64,000 nucleotides of DNA from Sphingobium arseniciresistens (lineage in GTDB: Bacteria > Pseudomonadota > Alphaproteobacteria > Sphingomonadales > Sphingomonadaceae): contig JARFNK010000001.1 in NCBI GenBank assembly GCA_029167225.1, forward strand, positions 558,001 through 622,000, given 5' to 3'. A program made the translations under genes and the position numbers. The notes under the pieces were generated by a model. That model was not told where the DNA came from and made no database searches. It saw nothing but the letters and a program-made list of their open reading frames with translations. Each line of letters begins with the position of its first letter. The stretch's first letter is position 1. Of this stretch, positions 54,625-64,000 are shown one piece after another.

Positions 54625-55989
54625 TTAACGCATGCGGCCCTTCAGCTTCGCCTTCTTGATCAGATCACCATATTGATGCGCAAGCAGGTGGCTCTGAATC
54701 TGCGTCACAGTGTCCACCGTTACGTTGACGACGATCAACAAGCTAGTGCCACCAAGGTAGAAGGGAATTCCCGCCCGGGCGATGGCATATTCCGGCACCA
54801 GACAGATGATCGCGAGATAGGCCGCACCGATCACCGTGATGCGCGTCAGCACATAATCCAGATAGTTTTCCGTGTTCTTGCCCGGACGGATGCCGGGGAT
54901 GAAGCCGCCATTGCGCTTCAGATTGTCCGCCGTCTCCTCCGGGTTGAAGACAACCGCGGTGTAGAAGAAGCAGAAGAACACGATGCCCAGGCCATAAAGG
55001 CCCATATAGACCGGGCTGCCATGCGCCAGATACTGGTTGAGCGACAGGATGAAATCGCCCCACTTGCTCTCGCCCTGCACCGCATTGCCGGCGAACTGAG
55101 AGATCGTCAGCGGCATCAGCAGCAGCGAACTCGCAAAGATCGGCGGGATGACGCCGGCGGTGTTGACCTTCAGCGGCAGATGGCTGCGATCCGCCTGCAT
55201 GATGCCCTGGCGGGTCTGGCGCTTGGGATACTGGATCAGCACCCGGCGCTGCGCGCGCTCCATGAAGCAGATGAAGAAGATGAGCGCGAGGATGCCGATC
55301 ATCATGCCGAAGATCAGCAGGCCGGAAATCGCGCCGGTGCTGCCCGACTTGAAGAGGTTGCTGAGCGTCACCGGCAGCTGCGCGACGATGCCCGCCATGA
55401 TGATGAGCGAAACGCCGTTGCCGATACCGCGCGAAGTGATCTGCTCACCCAGCCACATCAGGAACATCGTGCCGCCGACCATCGAGACCACGGCGGTCAC
55501 GCGGAACAGCATGCCCGGATCGACCACCGCCTGCATGCCCGCCGACGCGCCGAAATTCTCGAGGCCCACGGCAATGAACCAGGCCTGGATCGCGGCGAGG
55601 CCAACGGTGCCGTAGCGTGTATATTGGTTCAGCTTCTTGCGGCCGCTTTCGCCTTCCTTCTTGATCGCCGCGAGCTGCGGCGAGAGGGAGGCGGCGAGCT
55701 GCACCACGATCGAGGCGGTGATGTAAGGCATCACGCCGAGCGCGATGAGGCTCATGCGCTGCAGCGAACCACCCGAAAAGGTGTTGAAGATGTCGAGGAT
55801 GCCGCCCTGCGTCTGCTTGTAGAGCTGCGACAGGACCGTCGGATCGACGCCCGGCAGCGGCACGAAGCTGAGGAAGCGGAACACGATCAGCGCGCCGATG
55901 GTGAACCACAGGCGCTTCTTGAGGTCAGTCGCCTGACTGAACTTGGCGAAGTTGATGCTGGAGGCCAGCTGGTCGGCTCTCGATGCCAT
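54625..55989 (-). CDS. secY: Preprotein translocase subunit SecY
   Basis: The 454-residue protein has ten membrane helices. SecY signatures include FVPLPGVDPTVLSQLY (the plug region), GIMPYITASIVVQL-like (ALGVMPYITASIVVQLAASL), and GVIPPIFASSLLLMP. C-terminal VNVTVDTVTQIQSHLLAHQYGDLIKKAKLKG is the SecA-contact tail. It makes the protein-conducting channel with SecE and SecG. A 197-base gap with a strong hairpin separates it from rplO. Confidence 0.96.
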   Translation of the reverse strand: MASRADQLASSINFAKFSQATDLKKRLWFTIGALIVFRFLSFVPLPGVDPTVLSQLYKQTQGGILDIFNTFSGGSLQRMSLIALGVMPYITASIVVQLAASLSPQLAAIKKEGESGRKKLNQYTRYGTVGLAAIQAWFIAVGLENFGASAGMQAVVDPGMLFRVTAVVSMVGGTMFLMWLGEQITSRGIGNGVSLIIMAGIVAQLPVTLSNLFKSGSTGAISGLLIFGMMIGILALIFFICFMERAQRRVLIQYPKRQTRQGIMQADRSHLPLKVNTAGVIPPIFASSLLLMPLTISQFAGNAVQGESKWGDFILSLNQYLAHGSPVYMGLYGLGIVFFCFFYTAVVFNPEETADNLKRNGGFIPGIRPGKNTENYLDYVLTRITVIGAAYLAIICLVPEYAIARAGIPFYLGGTSLLIVVNVTVDTVTQIQSHLLAHQYGDLIKKAKLKGRMR

Positions 55990-56130
55990 TACCTTACCTT
56001 CAAAAACGCATGGACGCAGCAGAGCGTCGCTTCAAAGCGAATCCCCATAACGAGGGAGTGCATGCGTGTCACTTACTATGCGCCATCATTGTTCGCGCCG
56101 GAACGACGCAAAAAACGGCCAGATACGCAC

Positions 56131-56162
56131 GACCCCGCCGGCCCATATCGGGCGGCGGGGTC
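56131..56162 (-). terminator. Strong hairpin between rplO and secY (possible attenuator)
   Basis: GACCCCGCCG and CGGCGGGGTC arms (10 bp) enclose a 12-base loop with further pairing. On the minus strand the T-run (GTTTTTTG) is about 20 bases further downstream, so a classical terminator is uncertain; RNA stabilisation or partial attenuation before secY is possible. Confidence 0.5.
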
Positions 56163-56186
56163 GACGTTACAAGCAATGCGAAAGGC

Positions 56187-56708
56187 TCAGCCCTTCTTCG
56201 CAGCCTTGGCAGAGCCCTTCTTGGCCGCAGCCTTGTCAGCGGCAGAGACGGTCTCGATGACCGAAACGGCGCCACCGGCCTTTTCGACCGCTTCGATCGC
56301 GCTCTTCGACGCACCGGCAACGGTGAAGCTGACCTTCGCGGTCAGTTCGCCCTTGGCGAGCAGACGCACGCCATCCTTCCCACCGCGCGAGATGCCGGCG
56401 GCACGCAGTGCGGCCTGGTCAACGGTTGCGCTCGCGTCCAGCTTGCCGGCGTCGATCGCCTTCTGGACCAAACCCAGGTTCACCTCGGCATAGTCCTTGG
56501 CAAAGATATTGTTGAAGCCGCGCTTCGGCAGACGCATGTGGAGCGGCATCTGGCCGCCCTCGAAGCCGTTGATGCTGACGCCCGAACGTGCCTTGGCACC
56601 CTTCTGGCCGCGGCCGGCGGTCTTGCCCTTGCCCGAACCGATGCCGCGTCCAACGCGCATACGGCCCTTGCGGCTGCCTTCATTGTCCCGGAGGTCGTTA
56701 ATCTTCAT
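56187..56708 (-). CDS. rplO: 50S ribosomal protein L15
   Basis: The 173-residue protein begins [37 protein letters not shown], the L15 signature, and continues with [15 protein letters not shown]. It carries a C-terminal Ala/Lys-rich extension ([18 protein letters not shown]) beyond the E. coli form, usual in sphingomonads. A 239-base gap with a terminator-like hairpin and repeats separates it from rpmD. Confidence 0.95.
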   Translation of the reverse strand: MKINDLRDNEGSRKGRMRVGRGIGSGKGKTAGRGQKGAKARSGVSINGFEGGQMPLHMRLPKRGFNNIFAKDYAEVNLGLVQKAIDAGKLDASATVDQAALRAAGISRGGKDGVRLLAKGELTAKVSFTVAGASKSAIEAVEKAGGAVSVIETVSAADKAAAKKGSAKAAKKG

Positions 56709-56765
56709 GATATTGCACTCGCTTTCGCTTTTTTCGCGCGGAGGTTCGACCGTCACCGATCGGAC

Positions 56766-56860
56766 CGGAGCCCCGGCGAAGGCCGGGGGAGTTGAGAGCC
56801 TGCGCAATCCCCCTTGCGAAGAACCGCGACCAGCCTGACATCCCGGTCTGCACCGGGACT
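56766..56860. repeat. Type B palindromic repeats between rplO and rpmD
   Basis: Two hairpin units: CCGGAGCCCCGGCGAAGGCC (about 56766-56790) and TGACATCCCGGTCTGCACCG (about 56836-56860), in the same family as the pair inside the metH operon. Confidence 0.65.
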
Positions 56861-56888
56861 GTGGAAGCGCGCCCTTAGCGCCCATCCA

Positions 56889-56916
56889 CAAAAAACAAAA
56901 GAGGGGTCGCCCCCTC
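56889..56916 (-). terminator. Terminator-like hairpin after rpmD inside the spc operon
   Basis: On the minus strand GAGGGG-GCGA-CCCCTC is followed by TTTTGTTTTTTG. It lies about 30 bases after the rpmD stop and upstream of rplO, secY and adk. Confidence 0.75.
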
Positions 56917-56947
56917 CTTTGCCTTTATTTCCTGTGATCGGGTGGGC

Positions 56948-57127
56948 TTAGCCCTCCACGACCTCCACCATGTGCGGCAGCTTCTTGATCATACCGCGGA
57001 TTTCCGCGCTGTCATCAAGCTCCACCACGCGGTTCATCTTGCCAAGGCCCAGGCCGATCAGAATCTTCTTCTGGTCGGCGGGGCGGCGGATCGGCGAACC
57101 GATCTGCTTGATCTTGATCTTTGCCAT
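56948..57127 (-). CDS. rpmD: 50S ribosomal protein L30
   Basis: The 59-residue protein begins [20 protein letters not shown] and ends with [15 protein letters not shown], typical of L30. ATG 57127 lies five bases after the rpsE stop. It is too short to appear in many ORF lists but its identity is clear from sequence and position. Confidence 0.93.
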   Translation of the reverse strand: MAKIKIKQIGSPIRRPADQKKILIGLGLGKMNRVVELDDSAEIRGMIKKLPHMVEVVEG

Positions 57128-57132
57128 GTCGC

Positions 57133-57843
57133 TTACTCCGCAATCGCTTCAGCGTCGACGGCAGCAACCTCGGCCGAGGCGCCACCACGACGAAGCAGGT
57201 CAGCGACCTTCTTGCCGCGACGCTGCGCCACCGATTTGGGGCTGGTCTGCTCGCCCAGCGCCGCAAAGGTCGCCCGGATCATGTTGTAGGGGTTCGACGT
57301 GCCGTTGGACTTGGTCACGACGTCCGCAACGCCCAGGCTCTCGAAGACGGCGCGCATCGGGCCGCCGGCGATGATGCCCGTACCCTGCGGAGCCGAACGG
57401 ACGGTCACCTTGCCCGCGCCGAAATGGCCAAGGCCATCATGGTGCAGCGTGCGGCCTTCCTTCAGCGGAACGCGGACCATTGCCTTCTTGGCAGCGGCGG
57501 TCGCCTTGCTGATCGCCTCGGGCACTTCGCGGGCCTTGCCATGGCCGAAGCCTGCACGACCCTTGCCGTCGCCGACCACGACCAGAGCAGCAAAGCCGAA
57601 GCGCTTGCCGCCCTTCACGGTCTTGGAAACGCGGTTGATGTGAACGAGCTTCTCGATCAGCTCTTCGCCGCCTTCCTCGTCACGGTTGCCGCCACGGCGA
57701 TCGTCGCGACGGCCACGGCCGCCACGCTCGCCACGGTTCCGGTCGCCGCCACCACGGCCGCGACGCGGACCACGGTTTTCGGTCTGGACCTCGGCGCCGC
57801 CCTCTGCGGGCGCGCCGGCTTCGATGGTGTTTTCGTCAGCCAT
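57133..57843 (-). CDS. rpsE: 30S ribosomal protein S5 with RGG-rich N-terminal extension
   Basis: The 236-residue protein has the S5 double-stranded RNA-binding core ([50 protein letters not shown]) starting at about residue 62. The first 60 residues form an added low-complexity tail with [27 protein letters not shown]. coli S5 is 167 residues. S5 is a decoding-fidelity protein at the mRNA entry channel. Position rplR-rpsE-rpmD is standard. Confidence 0.95.
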   Translation of the reverse strand: MADENTIEAGAPAEGGAEVQTENRGPRRGRGGGDRNRGERGGRGRRDDRRGGNRDEEGGEELIEKLVHINRVSKTVKGGKRFGFAALVVVGDGKGRAGFGHGKAREVPEAISKATAAAKKAMVRVPLKEGRTLHHDGLGHFGAGKVTVRSAPQGTGIIAGGPMRAVFESLGVADVVTKSNGTSNPYNMIRATFAALGEQTSPKSVAQRRGKKVADLLRRGGASAEVAAVDAEAIAE

Positions 57844-57845
57844 GC

Positions 57846-58199
57846 TCAGAACTCCAGCCCGCCTTCACGGGCGGCATCGGCCAGCGCCTTGACGCGGCCA
57901 TGGAAAAGAAAGCCTCCGCGGTCGAACACGACCTTGGTGACGCCGGCCTTGGCGGCGGCTTCCGCCACGCGCTTGCCCACATCTGCGGCTGCTGCCGAGG
58001 TAGCGCCGGTCGTGCCACGCACGTCCTTGTCCAGGGTCGATGCGGCAGCCAGAGTCTTGCCCTGGGTGTCGTCGATGACCTGGGCATAGATGTGCCGGCC
58101 GGAACGGTGGATAGACAGGCGGGGCTTGGAGCCCGAGCGTGCCTTGAGAGCGGTACGGACGCGACGACGGCGCCGTTCGAAGAGAGAGAGTTTCGCCAT
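57846..58199 (-). CDS. rplR: 50S ribosomal protein L18
   Basis: The 117-residue protein binds 5S rRNA. It begins [44 protein letters not shown] and has the C-terminal [28 protein letters not shown], both diagnostic. It starts 3 bases after rplF. Confidence 0.95.
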   Translation of the reverse strand: MAKLSLFERRRRRVRTALKARSGSKPRLSIHRSGRHIYAQVIDDTQGKTLAAASTLDKDVRGTTGATSAAAADVGKRVAEAAAKAGVTKVVFDRGGFLFHGRVKALADAAREGGLEF

Positions 58200-58202
58200 G
58201 GC

Positions 58203-58736
58203 TTACTTCTTCTTTCCTTCCTTGCGGAAGATAAACTCGCCGTCATACTTGATGCCCTTGCCCTTGTAGGGCTCCGGCTTCCTCCAGCGACGGATCTCGG
58301 CGGCCACCTGGCCGACCTTCTGCTTGTCGATGCCGCTGATCTCGACCGTGGTGTTATCCGGGGTCTTGATCTCGATGCCCTCGGGCACGGCGAAATCGAC
58401 GTCGTGGCTGTAGCCCAGCTGCAGCTTCAGGTTCTTGCCCTGAGCGTTCGCGCGGTAACCAACGCCGGTGATGAGAAGCTTCTTGGAGAAGCCTTCCGTC
58501 ACGCCGGTGATCAGGTTCTGCACGAGCGTCCGCTGCATGCCCCAGAAGGCGCGAGCCTGCTTGGTGCCGTTGGCGGGCTGAACCGAGATGCCGTCGGCTT
58601 CCAGCGTGTAGCTGATCTCGTCGCGCATCTGCAGGGCCAGCGAGCCCTTGGGGCCCTTGACCGAAAGCTGACCGCCTTCGATGGTGGCCGTCACCCCAGC
58701 GGGGATCGCGACCGGCTTTTTACCAATGCGGCTCAT
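58203..58736 (-). CDS. rplF: 50S ribosomal protein L6
   Basis: The 177-residue protein has [21 protein letters not shown] at the start and the signature [24 protein letters not shown] at the end. Two L6 folds are visible. Its first base is shared with the last base of rpsH (TGATG). Confidence 0.95.
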   Translation of the reverse strand: MSRIGKKPVAIPAGVTATIEGGQLSVKGPKGSLALQMRDEISYTLEADGISVQPANGTKQARAFWGMQRTLVQNLITGVTEGFSKKLLITGVGYRANAQGKNLKLQLGYSHDVDFAVPEGIEIKTPDNTTVEISGIDKQKVGQVAAEIRRWRKPEPYKGKGIKYDGEFIFRKEGKKK

Positions 58737-59131
58737 CAGAACACCTCCGCCAGCACTTCGCCGCCAACATTCTGCTCGCGCGCTTCCGCGTCGGACAGAA
58801 CGCCACGGGGCGTCGATACGATGGTGATGCCAAGGCCGTTGCGCACCACCGGAAGCTCCTTGGAGCCCGAATAGACGCGGCGGCCAGGCTTGGACACGCG
58901 GGCGACATGCTTGATCGCCGGCTGGCCTTCGAAATACTTCAGTTCGATGCGCAGGCCGGGGTGCTTGCCGAGGTCTTCCTCGGAATAGCCGCGGATGTAA
59001 CCTTCGCGCTGGAGCACGTCGAGCACGCGGGCACGCAGCTTGGACGCGGGGGAAACCACGCTGTCCTTGCGCGCCTGCTGGCCGTTGCGGATGCGGGTGA
59101 GCATATCACCCAGGGGATCGGTCAATGCCAT
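58736..59131 (-). CDS. rpsH: 30S ribosomal protein S8
   Basis: The 131-residue protein opens [46 protein letters not shown] and ends with [30 protein letters not shown], the S8 C-terminal signature. It binds 16S rRNA helix 21 and regulates the spc operon in E. coli. Confidence 0.95.
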   Translation of the reverse strand: MALTDPLGDMLTRIRNGQQARKDSVVSPASKLRARVLDVLQREGYIRGYSEEDLGKHPGLRIELKYFEGQPAIKHVARVSKPGRRVYSGSKELPVVRNGLGITIVSTPRGVLSDAEAREQNVGGEVLAEVF

Positions 59132-59143
59132 GAGATGATATCC

Positions 59144-59449
59144 TTACCAGCTCGACTTGGTGACGCCGGGGATGAGGCCCTTGTTGGCCAGATCGCGCAG
59201 CTGAATACGGCAGAGCCGGAACTTGCGGTAATATGCGCGGGGACGACCGGTCACTTCGCAACGGTTGCGCACGCGGGTCGGATTGCCGTTCCGGGGAATC
59301 TCGGCCATCTTCAGACGCGCCATCAGGCGCTCCGTGTCGTCGGCAGAGGTATCGGCGGCAATCGCCTTCAGCTTCGCATACTGGCCGGCATATTTCTTGA
59401 CCAGCTTCTTGCGACGCTCATTCTTGTTGATGGAACTCAGTTTCGCCAT
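59144..59449 (-). CDS. rpsN: 30S ribosomal protein S14
   Basis: The 101-residue protein is the long, zinc-free S14 type, lacking CxxC. It has [19 protein letters not shown] and the C-terminal [39 protein letters not shown]. It starts 53 bases after rplE. Confidence 0.95.
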   Translation of the reverse strand: MAKLSSINKNERRKKLVKKYAGQYAKLKAIAADTSADDTERLMARLKMAEIPRNGNPTRVRNRCEVTGRPRAYYRKFRLCRIQLRDLANKGLIPGVTKSSW

Positions 59450-59502
59450 GACTTAAGTTCTCTTCCTTAGCTTAGCGTGGGGAGGAGAAGCGGGGCCTGT
59501 CT

Positions 59503-60078
59503 TCAGGCCGCCTGCTTCGCCTCTTCGAGCGGGAACGGGAAACCGAAGAGGCGCAGCAGTTCGCGCGCTTCGTCGTCCGTCTTCGCCGTGGTTGTCACGA
59601 TGATGTCCATGCCGCGCACCTTGTCGATGCGGTCATAGTTGATCTCGGGGAAGATGATCTGCTCCTTGATGCCGAAGGCATAGTTGCCACGGCCGTCGAA
59701 GCTCTTCGGGTTGAGACCACGGAAATCGCGAACGCGGGGCAGAGCGATGTTCACCAGGCGATCGAGGAATTCGTACATGCGCTCGCGACGAAGAGTGACC
59801 TTCGCACCGATCGGCATGCCTTCACGCAGCTTGAACTGCGCGATCGACTTCTTCGCCTTGGTGATCACGGGCTTCTGGCCAGCGATCAGTTCCATTTCCT
59901 CGGCCGCTGAAGTGACCTTCTTCTTGTCCTGCGTCGCTTCGCCCACGCCCATGTTGAGCGTGATCTTGTCGATCTTGGGAATTTCCATGACGTTCTTGTA
60001 ACCGAACTTCTCGGTCATCGCTTTCGCGATCTCGGCGTCATAGAGCGCCTTGGAGCGCGGGATATACTTGTCAGCCAT
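59503..60078 (-). CDS. rplE: 50S ribosomal protein L5
   Basis: The 191-residue protein binds 5S r[28 protein letters not shown] and [33 protein letters not shown] are diagnostic. Its first base is the last base of rplX, a TGATG-type overlap. Confidence 0.95.
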   Translation of the reverse strand: MADKYIPRSKALYDAEIAKAMTEKFGYKNVMEIPKIDKITLNMGVGEATQDKKKVTSAAEEMELIAGQKPVITKAKKSIAQFKLREGMPIGAKVTLRRERMYEFLDRLVNIALPRVRDFRGLNPKSFDGRGNYAFGIKEQIIFPEINYDRIDKVRGMDIIVTTTAKTDDEARELLRLFGFPFPLEEAKQAA

Positions 60079-60389
60079 TACAGCGTCTCCCCGGACTTCA
60101 CGGCCACGCGGACCTTCTTGCCGTCCTTGACTTCAAAGCGAACGCGGGTCGCCTTGCCGTCCGCGCCGGCTACGGCCACGTTCGAAATGTGCAGCGGCGC
60201 AGGCTTGCGGTCGATGCCGCCCTGCGGGTTCGCCTGGTCGGGCTTGCGGTGGCGCGCATGCACGTTGATGCCTTCCACGAGGACCTTGTCCTCCTTGGGG
60301 AACATCTGCAGCACGGTGCCGGTGCGGCCCTTGTCCTTGCCGGCGAGCACGACGACCTTGTCGCCCTTCTTGATCTTAGCGGCAGCCAT
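60078..60389 (-). CDS. rplX: 50S ribosomal protein L24
   Basis: The 103-residue protein has the KOW motif [39 protein letters not shown]. It initiates assembly of the large subunit. The start overlaps the rplN stop by one base. Confidence 0.95.
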   Translation of the reverse strand: MAAAKIKKGDKVVVLAGKDKGRTGTVLQMFPKEDKVLVEGINVHARHRKPDQANPQGGIDRKPAPLHISNVAVAGADGKATRVRFEVKDGKKVRVAVKSGETL

Positions 60390-60757
60390 TACAGCACCTC
60401 GGGAGCAAGAGAGATGATCTTCATGTGCTTCTTGGCGCGCAGTTCGCGAACCACGGGGCCAAAGATACGGGTGCCGATCGGCTCCTCGTTCTTGTTGACC
60501 AGCACGGCGGCATTGCCGTCGAAACGGATGACGCTGCCGTCGGGACGACGAACGTCCTTCGCGGTGCGCACGATGACGGCACGATGCACGTCACCCTTCT
60601 TCACGCGGCCGCGCGGCGTGGCTTCCTTGACGGAGACGACGATGATGTCGCCCACGCCGGCGAAGCGCCGCTTCGACCCGCCCAGCACCTTGATGCACTG
60701 GACGCGCTTGGCGCCGCTGTTGTCCGCGACGTCAAGATTTGACTGCATCTGGATCAT
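60389..60757 (-). CDS. rplN: 50S ribosomal protein L14
   Basis: The 122-residue protein opens [31 protein letters not shown] and has [26 protein letters not shown], classic L14. A 162-base gap with a CTTTTCC-GGT-GGAAAAG hairpin separates it from rpsQ; such gaps are unusual in this tightly packed operon. Confidence 0.95.
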   Translation of the reverse strand: MIQMQSNLDVADNSGAKRVQCIKVLGGSKRRFAGVGDIIVVSVKEATPRGRVKKGDVHRAVIVRTAKDVRRPDGSVIRFDGNAAVLVNKNEEPIGTRIFGPVVRELRAKKHMKIISLAPEVL

Positions 60758-60919
60758 GGATCCGGTTCCTTCTTATTTGGCCTACCGGGACGATCCCGGC
60801 GGTTCCGAATTCGCTAATCAGCCCAAACAGGGCGAGCGCGCCGCAGGCCCCTAGCCTTTTCCGGTGGAAAAGACCAGCCCCGCAACACGCTCAGCCCAAT
60901 TAAGGCCGCTGACCTTGGC

Positions 60920-61183
60920 TCAGGCCGCCGTTTCCGGCGACTTGTGCGTGTCCACGCGCTCGATGACCTTCCAGGTCTTGAGCTTGGAGATCGGGGCGGT
61001 CTCCTCGATGCGGACGGTCTCGCCCTCATGGAAGGCATTCGCCTCGTCATGAGCGTGATACTTCTTCGAACGGCGGATGATCTTGCCGTAGAGCGGGTGC
61101 TTAACCTTGCGCTCCACGCGGACCACTACCGTCTTGTCACCCTTGTCGGAAACAACCGTTCCCGTAAGCACGCGCTTGGGCAT
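60920..61183 (-). CDS. rpsQ: 30S ribosomal protein S17
   Basis: The 87-residue protein has [34 protein letters not shown] and [31 protein letters not shown], the S17 OB-fold signature. It follows rpmC after 13 bases. Confidence 0.95.
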   Translation of the reverse strand: MPKRVLTGTVVSDKGDKTVVVRVERKVKHPLYGKIIRRSKKYHAHDEANAFHEGETVRIEETAPISKLKTWKVIERVDTHKSPETAA

Positions 61184-61196
61184 GGTATTTCCCTTC

Positions 61197-61397
61197 TTAC
61201 TTCGCCACGCGGGCGCGTTCGCCCTGCAGCGTCTTGATCTGAGCGATCGAGCGGCGAACTTCGCGGACCCGGCTCGGCTTTTCGAGCTGGTTCGTCGCAG
61301 CCTGGAAGCGCAGGTTGAACTGCTCGCGCTTCAGGTTGGACAGCTCCGTCGACAGTTCGTCGTCGCTCTTCGTCTTGAGATCGGCAATATTGCTCAT
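61197..61397 (-). CDS. rpmC: 50S ribosomal protein L29
   Basis: The 66-residue protein begins [40 protein letters not shown], the L29 helical hairpin. The ATG 61397 is chosen over a longer in-frame start (61439) that would overlap rplP. Confidence 0.94.
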   Translation of the reverse strand: MSNIADLKTKSDDELSTELSNLKREQFNLRFQAATNQLEKPSRVREVRRSIAQIKTLQGERARVAK

Positions 61398-61401
61398 CGC
61401 C

Positions 61402-61833
61402 TTATGCTCCCAGATGCGAGGTGTCGCCCAGACGGGCAACGACCTTGGTCTTGATGGGCAGCTTCATCGCGGCGCGCTCGAAAGCGACTGCGGCGAGCGG
61501 ACCCGGAACACCGTCGAGTTCGAACAGGATGCGGCCCGGCTTCACGCGCGCTGCCCAATATTCGATCGAACCCTTGCCCTTGCCCTGACGGACTTCGGCA
61601 GGCTTCTTCGACACGGGAACGTCGGGGAACACGCGGATCCACAAGCGGCCCTGACGGCGGATGTGGCGGGTGATCGCGCGGCGAGCCGCTTCGATCTGGC
61701 GCGCGGTCAGACGATCCGGCTCCATCGCCTTGAGGCCGTAGGAACCGAAATTCAGGTCGGTGCCACCCTTGGCGTCGCCCTTGATCCGGCCCTTGAAGGC
61801 CTTGCGAAACTTCGTCTTTTTCGGTTGCAGCAT
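61402..61833 (-). CDS. rplP: 50S ribosomal protein L16
   Basis: The 143-residue protein has [19 protein letters not shown] and [43 protein letters not shown], typical of L16, at the A-site tRNA elbow. It is four bases before rpmC. Confidence 0.95.
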   Translation of the reverse strand: MLQPKKTKFRKAFKGRIKGDAKGGTDLNFGSYGLKAMEPDRLTARQIEAARRAITRHIRRQGRLWIRVFPDVPVSKKPAEVRQGKGKGSIEYWAARVKPGRILFELDGVPGPLAAVAFERAAMKLPIKTKVVARLGDTSHLGA

Positions 61834-61853
61834 GACGCTATACCTTATTCAAA

Positions 61854-62549
61854 TCAGCGCGCCGGGCGCACGCCGGAGGTCTGAGCCTCCAGCATGAGCC
61901 GGTCGGTAGCCATCGGGTCATGGCCCAGGATCTCGCCCTTGAAGATCCAGACCTTGATACCACACACGCCATAGGCTGTGTGCGCCTCGGCTTCGGCATA
62001 GTCGACGTTCGCGCGCAGGGTGTGCAGCGGAACGCGGCCTTCGCGATACCATTCGACACGCGCGATCTCTGCGCCGCCAAGACGGCCGCCGCAGGTGATC
62101 TTGATGCCTTCCGCGCCGAGACGCAGGGCCGACTGCACCGCGCGCTTCATCGCACGGCGGAAAGCCACACGGCGCTCGAGCTGATCGGCAACGCCCTGGG
62201 CAACCAGCTTGCTGTCGATTTCCGGCTTGCGGATCTCAACGATGTTCAGGCTCACGTCCGAAGAGGTGAACTCGCCCAGCTTGCGGCGCAGCTTTTCGAT
62301 GTCCGCACCCTTCTTGCCGATGATGACACCGGGACGGGCAGCGTAGATCGAAACGCGGCACAGCTTGGCCGGACGCTCGATGACGACCTTGGAGATCGCG
62401 GCCTGCGGCAGCGCCTTCATGACGTACTTGCGGATCTTGATGTCTTCCATCAGCAGACGGCCGTAGTCCTGGCCTTCCGCGAACCAGCGGCTGTCCCAGG
62501 TACGGTTGATCTGAAGACGCAGACCGATCGGATTGCTCTTGTGACCCAT
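61854..62549 (-). CDS. rpsC: 30S ribosomal protein S3
   Basis: About 231 residues from ATG 62549 ([12 protein letters not shown]). The KH domain ([26 protein letters not shown]) and the C-terminal [35 protein letters not shown] are diagnostic. The longer frame to 62579 overlaps rplV and is less likely. Confidence 0.95.
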   Translation of the reverse strand: MGHKSNPIGLRLQINRTWDSRWFAEGQDYGRLLMEDIKIRKYVMKALPQAAISKVVIERPAKLCRVSIYAARPGVIIGKKGADIEKLRRKLGEFTSSDVSLNIVEIRKPEIDSKLVAQGVADQLERRVAFRRAMKRAVQSALRLGAEGIKITCGGRLGGAEIARVEWYREGRVPLHTLRANVDYAEAEAHTAYGVCGIKVWIFKGEILGHDPMATDRLMLEAQTSGVRPAR

Positions 62550-62553
62550 GTTC

Positions 62554-62937
62554 TTACGCCTCCGCTTCCGCAGCTTCACGAACGACGATGCGCACGCGGC
62601 TGAAGGGCTTCAGGATCCGGGTCGACTTGCCGCGGCCGCGGGTGTGGAAACGCTTCATGGTGATGCTCTTGCCCACCGAAGCTTCCGCAACGACCAGTGC
62701 GTCGACGTCCAGGTTGTGGTTGTTTTCCGCATTGGCGATGGCCGAAGCCAGCACCTTGCGCACGTCGACCGCCATCGCCTTGGTCGAGAAGGCGAGGATG
62801 TTCATCGCATCCTCAACCTTGCGACCACGGATCAGCGTAGCGACGAGGTTCAGCTTCTGGGCCGAACCACGGATCGAGGTGCCGACTGCCAGCGCCTCGT
62901 TGTCGGCTACCCGACGGGGAGACTTTTCCTTGCCCAT
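62554..62937 (-). CDS. rplV: 50S ribosomal protein L22
   Basis: The 127-residue protein lines the exit tunnel. [53 protein letters not shown] and the [29 protein letters not shown] loop are diagnostic. One base overlaps rpsS. Confidence 0.95.
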   Translation of the reverse strand: MGKEKSPRRVADNEALAVGTSIRGSAQKLNLVATLIRGRKVEDAMNILAFSTKAMAVDVRKVLASAIANAENNHNLDVDALVVAEASVGKSITMKRFHTRGRGKSTRILKPFSRVRIVVREAAEAEA

Positions 62938-63212
62938 TAGCGCTTGCCCTTCTTGTCGGCAGCGTGGCCGGGGAAGTAGCGCGTGGGTGCGAACTCGCCG
63001 AGCTTGTGACCGACCATATCCTCGTTCACCGAAACGGGAACGTGCTTGCGGCCGTTATAGACGTTGAACGTCAGGCCAACGAACTGGGGCAGGATGGTGG
63101 AACGACGCGACCAGGTCTTGATCGGCGCACGGCCACCGGCGTCCTGCGCTGTTTCTGCCTTCTTCAGAAGGCTGAGGTCCACGAAAGGACCTTTCCAGAC
63201 GGAACGAGCCAT
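62937..63212 (-). CDS. rpsS: 30S ribosomal protein S19
   Basis: The 91-residue protein has [18 protein letters not shown] and the S19 signature [46 protein letters not shown]. It starts six bases after rplB. Confidence 0.95.
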   Translation of the reverse strand: MARSVWKGPFVDLSLLKKAETAQDAGGRAPIKTWSRRSTILPQFVGLTFNVYNGRKHVPVSVNEDMVGHKLGEFAPTRYFPGHAADKKGKR

Positions 63213-63218
63213 CGCGGA

Positions 63219-64000
63219 TTACCTCTTCTTCTTGGCGTGACGCGAACGGATGATCATCTTGTCCGTCGCCTTGTTGTGGCGGGTGCGAGCACCCTTTGTC
63301 GGCTTACCCCAGGGCGTGACCGGATGACGGCCGCCCGAGGTCCGGCCTTCACCACCGCCGTGCGGGTGATCGACCGGGTTCTTCGCAACACCGCGGGTCA
63401 GCGGGCGATTGCCCAGCCAGCGGTTACGGCCGGCCTTGGCAAGGTTGGTGTTGCCGTTGTCGGGGTTCGACACGGCGCCCACGGTGCCCATGCAGTCCGA
63501 GCGGATGTAGCGCTGCTCGCCCGAGTTCAGGCGCACCATCACCATGCCACGGTCGCGACCGACCAGCTGGGCGTAGGTGCCGGCGGAACGCGCCAGCTGG
63601 CCGCCCTTGCCCGGCTTCATCTCCACATTGTGGATGATGGTGCCGACCGGCATCTGGCCCAGTTCCATGGCGTTGCCCGGCTTCACGTCGGTCTTCTTGC
63701 CGGCGATGATCTTGTCACCGGGCGCAAGGCGCTGCGGTGCCAGGATGTATGCCTGCTCGCCATCGGGATAGCTGACCAGCGCGATGAAGGCGGTACGGTT
63801 GGGGTCATATTCCAGACGCTCGACCGTCGCTTCCACGTCCCACTTGCGACGCTTGAAGTCGATGATGCGATACTTCTGCTTGTGACCGCCGGCGATGCCG
63901 CGCGAGGTCACATGACCCTTGTTGTTACGGCCACCGGTCTTGCGCTTGCCTTCGGTCAGCGCCTTGACCGGCTTGCCCTTGTGCAGGGCCGAACGGTCGA
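63219..64000 (-). CDS. rplB: 50S ribosomal protein L2 (N-terminus beyond window edge)
   Basis: About 260 codons are visible, with the frame open to the right edge of the window (upstream of the first visible ATG-like start it reads [34 protein letters not shown]). The L2 core and the [23 protein letters not shown] peptidyl-transferase-proximal signature are present. The N-terminal 15-20 residues lie outside the window. Confidence 0.95.
   Translation of the reverse strand, partial: DRSALHKGKPVKALTEGKRKTGGRNNKGHVTSRGIAGGHKQKYRIIDFKRRKWDVEATVERLEYDPNRTAFIALVSYPDGEQAYILAPQRLAPGDKIIAGKKTDVKPGNAMELGQMPVGTIIHNVEMKPGKGGQLARSAGTYAQLVGRDRGMVMVRLNSGEQRYIRSDCMGTVGAVSNPDNGNTNLAKAGRNRWLGNRPLTRGVAKNPVDHPHGGGEGRTSGGRHPVTPWGKPTKGARTRHNKATDKMIIRSRHAKKKR

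Noticed and set aside
54619-56493. Plus-strand open frame of 624 codons across secY and part of rplO
   Set aside because: It spans two known genes and their gap in antisense and shows no domain.

Overview
The window is about 64 kb of GC-rich alphaproteobacterial chromosome. It most likely comes from a sphingomonad (order Sphingomonadales). Pointers are a PhoK-type alkaline phosphatase, methionine synthase split into two genes, an S5 protein with an RGG-rich N-terminal extension, several families of sphingomonad extragenic palindromes, and the S10-spc gene order rplB...secY-adk. The genus cannot be fixed from sequence alone.

Layout. 1-15.3 kb is an accessory island: the 3' end of copB, a dead IS3-family element, a surface-polysaccharide cluster (two glycosyltransferases, polysaccharide pyruvyltransferase, F420H2-dehydrogenase-beta-like protein, acetyltransferase, flippase, OafA/SGNH acyltransferase, a broken beta-helix protein and a truncated polymerase), then a stack of IS remnants around one 1,219-bp IS3-family element. 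15.3-31 kb holds housekeeping and envelope genes: proC, ybjN-like, ubiK, tspO, an RND efflux pair, tlyA, a DsbD/ScsB-type reductase, a PhoK-like phosphatase, three small proteins, a transglutaminase-like protein, a 2-hydroxyacid dehydrogenase and a beta-helix protein. 31-37 kb is a methionine-cycle operon: an ArsR-methyltransferase regulator of SahR type with an apparent operator, metF, metH N-terminal part, metH C-terminal part. 37-48.3 kb holds small lipoproteins, a fold-back repeat, a phytase-like esterase, rpmB, tadA, a GT-C-like membrane protein, gtrA, a LytTR/LytS two-component pair, an HxlR regulator and the (p)ppGpp synthetase/hydrolase rsh. 48.3-51.8 kb is a second accessory patch with decayed plasmid or phage genes, an acyltransferase and a polymerase-like fragment. 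51.8-64 kb carries gdhA, an SRPBCC protein, adk, secY and the ribosomal-protein operon, running off the right edge inside rplB.

How the parts work together. The minus-strand polysaccharide genes (12.5 down to 3.2 kb) read as a repeat-unit assembly and decoration set, but its polymerase and beta-helix genes are broken. The apparent lesions are mostly single-base contractions in short homopolymers; genes from 15.3 to 48.3 kb and from 51.8 kb onward look intact. The methionine genes form a compact regulated unit. The ribosomal operon is unusual in having a terminator-like hairpin and palindromic repeats between rpmD and rplO.

Functions are assigned by recognising protein families from translations; no database search was run.
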